The notes beneath the pieces are model-generated. The model was not told where the DNA came from, did not search any database, and was given only the letters and a program-made list of their open reading frames with translations. A DNA stretch of 64,000 nt from Tenebrio molitor (taxonomy: Eukaryota > Arthropoda > Insecta > Coleoptera > Tenebrionidae), in assembly GCF_963966145.1 (NCBI RefSeq), contig NC_091056.1, positions 434,001-498,000 of the forward strand, in the 5' to 3' direction. Both the position numbers and the translations under genes were made by a program. Below are positions 57,491 through 64,000 of the stretch, one piece after another (within the stretch, counting starts at the first letter, position 1; every line of letters starts with the position of its first letter).

Positions 57491-59414
57491 TGGTGCTCGA
57501 TCAAAAAAAGTGTTATATGTAGGTATTAGGTATTTTAATTACTCTCTATTATTAGAATTAGTGATTGGTTTACTTTGTTAAAAAGATAAAAAGATCATGA
57601 TACCGCACCGCGGCAATCCGGCCATCTCCTTTCGGTGTAATTTAAAAATGGGATTCATAACTTCATAAGTTTACCATCGCGGTACGCCGGCCCTGCCCCG
57701 CGGATGTTCCCGCCAGCCGAGTGCAAGTATCTTCCCAACAAAAGAAAGTTGCATTGCGGATGTTAAGCAGGGATTATTACTGATTATGTCAACCCGTGTT
57801 TACGACCTCCAGGGGCTCCACGTAGTTGAGAAGAATATTGGGCTGCCTAATAACCGAATTTTACTTGTTTTGTTGACACTTTTGTTTATTCTTTTGCTTC
57901 CAATCTAACTTCTTTTTCCAAAAATTGAGACAGTAGCTCCATGAGATACGTTCTTCTGAATCCAATGCACTTTTTAAATAGCCTATAAATGAAAAATTGA
58001 GCAAAAATAGAGGAAATTAGTGAAAAACGTTATTAATTTTTTTTAAAAGAATGAAGTGATTTTTCAAAAAACTGAGACAGTAGCCCCGTGAGATACGTTA
58101 ATGTTTAACAAAAAATATAGTCACCATTGCTTCAAACATAAAACTGTGGAAAAATAATTAAAATCCGTTTAGCGCGCTTTACCATTGGTTGGCCAACCAC
58201 TAGGCAACAGCCTTAAGAAATCTTTACAAAACAGAGTAGTTTTTTTTATTTTTCGCATAAAAATCTGGCTCACATTTTTAAAAAGGCCATAAAAAATAGG
58301 GTAGTTTCCATAAAAAAATGATGTTTAAATAGATAAAAAACAGGTACCTAATTTTCTCAATTTTTTTTGTTTTTGAACAGACCTCAATGGGCTGTTTTAC
58401 AAACTCAACAAACTTCAACGACTAAAACTCGAAAATCGACTCATTTTTCTGAGTTAGAAGTTAGGGGTTAAAAATAAGGGTAAAAAGTCAAATTCAACGT
58501 TGTCTTTGATGTTTTAATTGATATACGGGTTTTTGTTGAAAAATAATGCTTAGAAAATAGGAAAATGATTAAGAAAACTAGGCATAATAATCTGAGTTAA
58601 AAAGTTACACATATTAGACAACTTCTGTTACGTGAAGAAGAGCTGCACTAGTACTGTACGGCTGAATTTGAAATAAAAATATAATGGCTAGTTCTCATTC
58701 CGACTCGCGCGTCTATAGTGTTTTTGTGTTAATCGCTTTTTGGTGAGTTTTTCACTTCAACATTTCTCCGAGGAATACAAATTACTGCAGTATATCCTCA
58801 GATGAGGAAGATGTAAATATTTTAGCATCTTTTATATCTGCAGCAATTTATAGATACATTTTCCTCTGTATTCCTTTACAAGACGAAACTTATTTTTTTT
58901 TTGATAAGTTCATGGATGTGACAGCGGTTTATTGCTAATAATAAAATACATACCAAAACTAACATATTTTTTTTTTATAAAAACTATTGTCTATTTTTTG
59001 CGTCTACTGTTCTTCTTTACGTGGGTTGCACATCTTGTTTGTAATAGATATGCTATGTTATGCACATACAAATGCTTTACACACACTGCTGTTTATACTG
59101 TTTACAACGGGCACCTGGTATCCTGTTTGTATTTTACGAAATTGTATTTTATAACAACAAATGTCAAAATAAACAATTCCGGCAAACAAAATTTTAAGTA
59201 CCTATTTACACCTAGAATCAAATCGGTCTCACCATCCCTAATTTGTGTTCAATCGTCGAGTTCCACCACCGGCCACCGCCAAGAGGATTAAGATTTTCCG
59301 GGCAGTGACCGAGGGCCAAAGAAATTAAATTAAAGTTCATATTTAATTGTTTTAAACACTTGTATTGTTGTTGTACTTGTATTTTTTTTGTTTTTTTGTT
59401 AGGTCGACAATGTA
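57491..59414. other. Mostly AT-rich sequence with one tandem duplication
   Basis: GAGACAGTAGCTCCATGAGA at about 57926 recurs as GAGACAGTAGCCCCGTGAGA at about 58075, with ~40 bases matched, a two-copy repeat 148 bases apart. A GC-rich patch (57600-57730) has no motif. A plus frame at 58932-59291 is open but hydrophobic, low in complexity and not recognised. Confidence 0.4.
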
Positions 59415-59700
59415 CAGTGAGGGGCAAAAGTAACGCAACAATTGGACAAATCATAAACTGTTGAGTTTTGAAAAGAGGACAAAAACAGGTCGATTTGTGA
59501 TTCCAATTTCACGTTTATTGACGTAACATTTTTTTATACACGGTGTTCCTTGTCAAAATAATGACGTTATCATCTACTTTTTTAAATAGCAACTTATATT
59601 TATTCGTCATCATTTTGATAGATCTTTTAACTGTCAATATTACAGTATAAACATTTTAGCCCCCTTACCTTTAAGAAAACTTGAGAAAAAAAAATACAAC
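59415..59700 (+). mobile_element. Left end of a CAGTGAGGGG Tc1-type element
   Basis: TA-CAGTGAGGGGCAAAAGTAAC matches the MITE end at 41189. CATCTACTTTTTTAAATAGC, a T-rich run and TTTTGATAGATCTTTTAACT then follow the same order as in that MITE. No right end found; 59701-59950 has nothing further. Confidence 0.55.
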
Positions 59701-59950
59701 GCACTATTTGTTTCCTGAATATTTTCGAAGCCTGGGTGTTGACTGACTGGCATTATGTAAAAGGGATATTGCAATTTGGTTACGTTCCTCTGCAGTTGGT
59801 ATTACGAAGTTATTTGTTTTTTTTTTAAATCTTTTTTATCGAAAATACTCTTTTTTGTTCATTTTTTTTATTGTATGGAATCTGGACTGCTTTTCTCTTC
59901 TTCAGGGCCATATGCGCATTTAATTAATTTTTGAAGTAGACCCAGAAATA

Positions 59951-60838
59951 GAGGGTGGACCATCGTTTAGCATATTCTCAATAAATCATATTTCTATAAA
60001 TTTGAATTTTGCGGTCAATAATCTAGATTGAACGTACTACAACATTAATTTTTTACTTTTTCAAACTGACGCTCCAAATGGCGTCAGGACGCTAAAAAAT
60101 TAAAAAATGAAAATTGCTCAATTTATTTATACATATATTGAATTTATTTATTGAAACTAGCACAGAGAACATTGATTTCAAATTAATTGACATAATAATT
60201 TTTGGTACCAAAATGTGAGTAATTTATGATGACGACCCTCGATGGGTCATAATTCAAGATTGACAATGGTCGCTTACCGCAAACAACCAGCTGTAAATCA
60301 TAACTGGCGGTAGGATCCTGGATTTGTATGGTATTGGAGACCCTTGTAAATCTTTACCACCGTTTGATGATTTCCATGATTTTAAATTACTACCATCCAA
60401 TATGCTACCACTTTGTAGATATTAAATGTCGATTTATTCAGTTATTATCCAGATTTAAATACCAACTTCTGTATCGAGCGATCAAATTAATTTGTAATTG
60501 AGTCATCCATGGATTTGAGTCCGTATGTCTTTTGCGATTGATATGTCGAGATCTAATTTATTGGAACGTGGAGTTCAAGTAACGACATACGATTTCGGAT
60601 TCATGGATAACTCGATCACAAATTAATTTGATTGCTCTTTATAATCAAAATCGACATTGTCCTGTGGGTGAGATCGTAAGAAAAAAGTCCGGATTGCTTT
60701 ATTACTTTGATAATAAAACGCTGTCAAAGTCAAATTTCACATTTATTTTATTTTATAAAAAATAATTCTAAATTTCAATTTTTTTTGAAAATTAAAAAAG
60801 GGTTTTGTCGCAAATATGCTATATGATGGTCCACCCTG
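59951..60838. mobile_element. 888-bp element with GGGTGGACCATC ends
   Basis: The left end GAGGGTGGACCATCGTTTAG and the right end (reversed) CAGGGTGGACCATCATATAG are inverted over about 27 bases; TA follows the right end. No coding. It holds an internal foldback at 60474-60636. Confidence 0.65.
60474..60636. repeat. ~55-bp imperfect foldback
   Basis: GATCAAATTAATTTGTAATT, GAGTCATCCATGGATT and CGTATGTC are mirrored by GACATACG, AATCATGGATAACTC-type words and AATTAATTTGATTGCTC, with about 45 bases in the loop. Roughly 85 percent matched by eye. Confidence 0.65.
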
Positions 60839-60997
60839 TATAGTGATTTTATGAGGGATTGAGTACATTCATTTGAGGGGGTCAGTTATGGCAGGGCAAT
60901 AAGCTTCTGGCACCCGTCGCGCCAAAGTCTATAAAATTACTATATTTTGAGTGAACTATAGCAACGGCAGCTTTTAACGTTGGTTCTATAGGTGCCA

Positions 60998-61516
60998 CTA
61001 ACTGCAGGGTGGACAGGCAGGAAGCAAGCCGGGGGCCGAAGGACAAGGCCCGGACGGTGAAGGGGTGGGAGCGGCGGCAAGCGGTGTGAGGCCGGGAGAC
61101 GCCAAAAGTGGAGGAGGCTTATCACCCAAGATGGTAGCTGCCGCATCCTGTTTATCATCTAGTAGGGCCTTGTATTGCGTGAGACGTCTCCTATACTTAA
61201 CCATATCAATGGTCCATCCCAGATGGACAGCCAGTCTTCCCAGATGGGGCCCTATCTGGAAGTGCGCTTTTCGCTCGTGCTGGCGCACTCCACTCCGGGT
61301 CTCGAAGGTCCTCCCCCAAAACTGACATTCGCTCGCCCTCCCACAGACGTTCTTCGTGTGGTCCCCCAATTTTCTTTCCTCCGAAAAGGACTTCCCGCAT
61401 GATCGGCAAACAATATCGGGAGATCTATCCTGGGAGGCAGCGGCGCAGTATCTTTTGTGGCACCCCAGAGACCTTCTTGATTCAAAACTCCGGCCGCATG
61501 CACATACAAACTCCAT
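60998..61516 (-). pseudogene. R2-type N-terminus with three zinc fingers
   Basis: The minus strand starts MEFVCACGRSFESRRSLGCH (first C2H2), then CRSCGKSFSEERKLGDH (second) and CQFWGRTFETRSGVRQHERK (third, with its second C changed to W), followed by a spacer and a proline-rich stretch. Three fingers of this kind head the A-clade of R2 elements, where they help bind target DNA. Myb and reverse transcriptase parts are absent. It may derive from the family of the copy at 51515-53103, which lacks its N-terminus, but this cannot be shown here. Confidence 0.65.
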
Positions 61517-61697
61517 GGATCCGGATTGAGCGAGAGGTTAAAATAAGTGTATATATAAAATAGATCTTCGGTGTGGTTGTACAACACAATACGATATAAT
61601 ACAGGATACCAGCTGTAGATGGGCTTTGTTCACAGTTATAAAAGAGGACAGCACGAGTAGTCGAAAATAAAAACCTCAGAGGCCCTAAAAGAGAATG

Positions 61698-61955
61698 TAT
61701 ATAGTTCTCCCAGAGCTGCAGCGGTTTTATGGCAGGGTACCATTGTATAAACGTTAACAACACCCACAATAGGTTTAAACCGCAAGTACAACCCCTAATC
61801 GTAAATTCGTCCAAGTACTACCCTGTAAACTGACAGGTATAGAACGAAAATGATGATTGACAGGGGTCTGTTTATGTCGCTTATCGGCATTTCAACAGGC
61901 GTAATAATTACTATTGCCCTGCCATAAAACCGCTGCAGCTCTGGGAGAACTATAC
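61698..61955. repeat. ~38-bp inverted repeat, third partial copy at 60886
   Basis: TATAGTTCTCCCAGAGCTGC and AGCGGTTTTATGGCAGGG (61698-61736) recur inverted at 61916-61955. TTATGGCAGGGCAATA also occurs at about 60886, on the other side of the R2-type N-terminus. Confidence 0.65.
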
Positions 61956-62103
61956 CTAAATTATCTTCCGATATGAGTCCAACTTTGAAATAATTTTTTT
62001 CATTTGAAACTGTTATTCCATTCTCTTGCAGAAACTTCAGTTCTTCAATTAATTTTGAAAATATTTTATTGCCAAATTTTTTATTACATAATTTTGAAGT
62101 CAT
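61795..62103 (-). pseudogene. Fragment of an unnamed transposon-like family
   Basis: The frame reads FSKLIEELKFLQENGITVSN and a NYFKVGLISEDNLGIV stretch. The LexxGI then DNLG series resembles a domain seen in unnamed multi-copy animal proteins, which I cannot assign firmly. The C-terminal part reads through the inverted repeat and is probably accidental. 62104-62392 shows nothing else. Confidence 0.3.
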
Positions 62104-62392
62104 GTGGTGGCATTGAAGGGAAAGATACCTATATCACTCCAAGTTTATTCGTGCCAGCACGCGAACCTAAAGCATTTCCCACCTCATAATCGTCAAAAAA
62201 CAACATTAAGGGAAAAAGTGTTTTATTGCCAAAATTTCTAGTTTGGTATTTTCACAACTCACATTGCACGAAGTTACTGACTACTGTTTTTTCTTTTTGT
62301 AAATCAGAGTAATACAATTTCATGAATTGAAGAAACTCTTCAAAAGAAAATAATTTAGTTCAAAGATCTCTTAAAGAAAATAATTTCATATA

Positions 62393-63373
62393 CAGGCTGT
62401 TTGTTGAAAAACGCCTCAACCCATAACTTTTTTATTTATAACCCGATTTCAATGAACAAAAAAATCAAAGATATGGTTTGTCAAGCGCTACCAAACAGTC
62501 ATTAAATATATTTTTTTGGCGTTATCTTCAATAGCTAACGATAGTCAACTTTTTTTTTTAAATGGACATGCACATGTAGTTTTTTAGGCTTAGTCTGGTA
62601 AGGTTTTTTTTTTCTGAATCTAATGATGTATTGAAAGTTATCATTTGGTTCATAGCTAACTGAAAAACAAAATAAAACTATTTTTTGTGGTTCAGCTTAT
62701 TATAACATTTTTAAGGGTGCCGTGAAAAGTACGATGAATGTCATCTAAACGTCAGCTTAGAAATTTTCATCTGCTTTTTTAAACCTTTTTTATTTAAGTA
62801 TAAAATAACATTGTCAGTCATGCAGGATAGCAATCATTTGACTATTTCGTTCGAGTTTATGTTCGAGTGTAATAAAAATCGTAATTAGTCAAAAACAAAA
62901 ATTTAATGGAAAAAATAATAATAATTTTTTATTATTGTTCATATTTTCCAAGAAAATAATATTAATACTCTTCAAGATTGCACCTGAAAATTTTCAAACT
63001 CACACTTGACATTTGTTGCTATTTGTATTTCAATTGTTTTTCACGGCACACTCGAAAATTTCATAATAAGTTGAACCACAATTAAAAATTGTTTTATTTT
63101 TTTTTCAGTCAGCTATGGACCAAACGATAACTTTTAATACATCATTAGATTCAGAAAAAAATACTTTACCAGACTAAGCCTAAAAAACTACATGTGTCTA
63201 TTTAAAAAAAAAAGTTGACTATCGGTAGCTACTGAAAATAACGCCAAAAAAAAAAAATATTTTATGGCTGCTTCGTAGCGCATGAAAAACCATATCTTTG
63301 GTTTTTTTGTTCATTGAAATCGGATAATAAATAAAAAAGTTATGGGTTGAGGCGTTTTTTATCAAACAGCCTG
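62393..63373. mobile_element. 981-bp foldback element with ~330-bp terminal inverted repeats
   Basis: TA-flanked. The left arm CAGGCTGTTTGTTGAAAAAC...(62393-62720) is mirrored at 63046-63373 with modest divergence, including AACCCATAACTTTTTTATTT, AAAGATATGGTTT, the AGTCAACTTTTTTTTTTAAA block and TTAGGCTTAGTCTGGTAA. Only ~325 AT-rich bases are unpaired. No coding. Confidence 0.9.
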
Positions 63374-63477
63374 TATACGGGTACTGGCTCTATCATTGCA
63401 TTGTTGTTGTGTTGTTTCTTCATCTTTTCTCCTATTTAAATGTTAAACAATGGAACAAACAAGCCAGATTGCTTATA

Positions 63478-63535
63478 CAGGCTGATTCACGTAGCCCGTT
63501 CATTAGGAACTTTCTGATTTCCCCAAATCATGTGC
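63478..63535 (+). mobile_element. CAGGCTGATTCAC element end
   Basis: TA-CAGGCTGATTCACGTAGCCC followed by GTTCATTAGGAACTTTCTGA. The latter matches 48185-48226 inside the hAT element in the R2-like copy. Cut off by R2-like sequence at 63535. Confidence 0.55.
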
Positions 63536-64000
63536 CCTGTTTAATGTTCGTGTGCAGATCCTTGTAGGAATCCTCCATGAGTCGTACCACCGACTCGGGA
63601 AGACCCTTCATTCGCAGTGCAAGACCAATGATCTGGTGCGGAACTGTGTTGAAGGCTTTAGACACATCCAGGCACACTGGGACCAGGCTTTGGTGTTGGC
63701 TCTTTGAGTGTCGCAGCAACTCACTTAGGATCTGCAAATTGTTAAAGCACCCTGTCTCCGACACGAACCCCTTTTGGCGAACGTGGAACCGTACGTGCTC
63801 TCTGAGTTTCTGGTCGATTATGCCCCAGTATAACCGAGTCAGGATTGAGCTTATTGTGATGGGCCTATAACTCTCTGCCAGCGCCGGATCCTTACCGCGC
63901 TTAAGCAGGAGTTGTGTACGGTTCATCCCCCATTGTCTTGGCTACATCATACAACACATTAATAAATTAAATAAAAGGTAAAGGATCTCGTGGACAGTCC
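63528..64000 (-). pseudogene. R2-like reverse transcriptase fragment, runs off right edge
   Basis: The minus strand reads RTQLLLKRGKDPALAESYRP, SSILTRLYWGIIDQK, RQKGFVSETGCFNN, LDVSKAFNTVPH and KGLPESVVRLMEDSY, ending at 63528 after IKQGT, before the QGDPLS and FADD motifs. It is clearly the same family as the copy at 46794-51073 but diverged throughout, so a separate insertion. A stop and frame change occur near 63930. The N-terminus may lie beyond the window. Confidence 0.8.

Noticed and set aside
58932..59291. 119-codon plus-strand frame as a membrane protein
   Set aside because: Hydrophobic by AT-richness, no recognised domain, no splice or element context.
1..64000. tRNA genes or tRNA-derived SINEs
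   Set aside because: Looked for A-box and GGTTCGA-type B-box pairs at proper spacing; none was convincing.

Overview
The window looks like a piece of an insect (arthropod) nuclear genome, AT-rich apart from a few GC-rich islands, and it is almost entirely a transposable-element graveyard. I see no intact host gene, no tRNA and no prokaryotic feature. The insect assignment rests on the families present: R2-type non-LTR elements joined to 28S rDNA, piggyBac, P-element, hAT, pogo/Tigger and DUF4817-type Tc1/mariner transposases, and an insect-style Mutator/YqaJ gene. I cannot assign an order or species.

Layout. 0-5 kb: a spliced but decayed Mutator-like/YqaJ gene (+), a ZSWIM3/MULE-like remnant, and two dispersed repeats whose second copies lie at 23.6 and 26.4 kb. 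5-10 kb: a MITE, two hAT remnants and a 190-base tandem repeat. 10-14 kb: DUF4817 mariner pieces, a 640-bp CAGTGTGG-ended deletion derivative, and a minus-strand mosaic of piggyBac, hAT, P-element and mariner fragments. 13.6-17 kb: a gypsy element reduced to gag and protease. 17-26 kb: an internally deleted piggyBac, a mariner head, a palindromic MITE, Tigger and piggyBac pieces butted together, a GERFHQDI-type remnant and a pogo-like remnant. 26-36 kb: long-TIR elements, hAT and P remnants, an A-B-A'-B' inverted array and two more CAGTGTG-ended elements. 36-44 kb: a gypsy integrase with its 3' end, and a well-preserved pogo-like gene split by a Tc1-type MITE. 44.8-53.1 kb: two R2-like elements separated by 28S rDNA pieces, one of them carrying a hAT insertion with an exact 8-bp target duplication. 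53-64 kb: a nearly intact Tc1 element, a decayed Tc1, several CAGGGTG/CAGGCTG-ended elements, an R2-type zinc-finger N-terminus and a further R2-like reverse transcriptase running off the right edge.

Two patterns stand out. First, 28 of the 33 transposon coding remnants to which I could give an orientation lie on the minus strand, so a plus-strand transcript would be antisense to most of them, as in unistrand piRNA clusters. Second, several elements with different terminal sequences share one internal AT-rich block (TTTTTTTAAATRG, then a T-run, then TGATAGA). No genes here form a pathway; the relationships are nesting, truncation and deletion among mobile elements.
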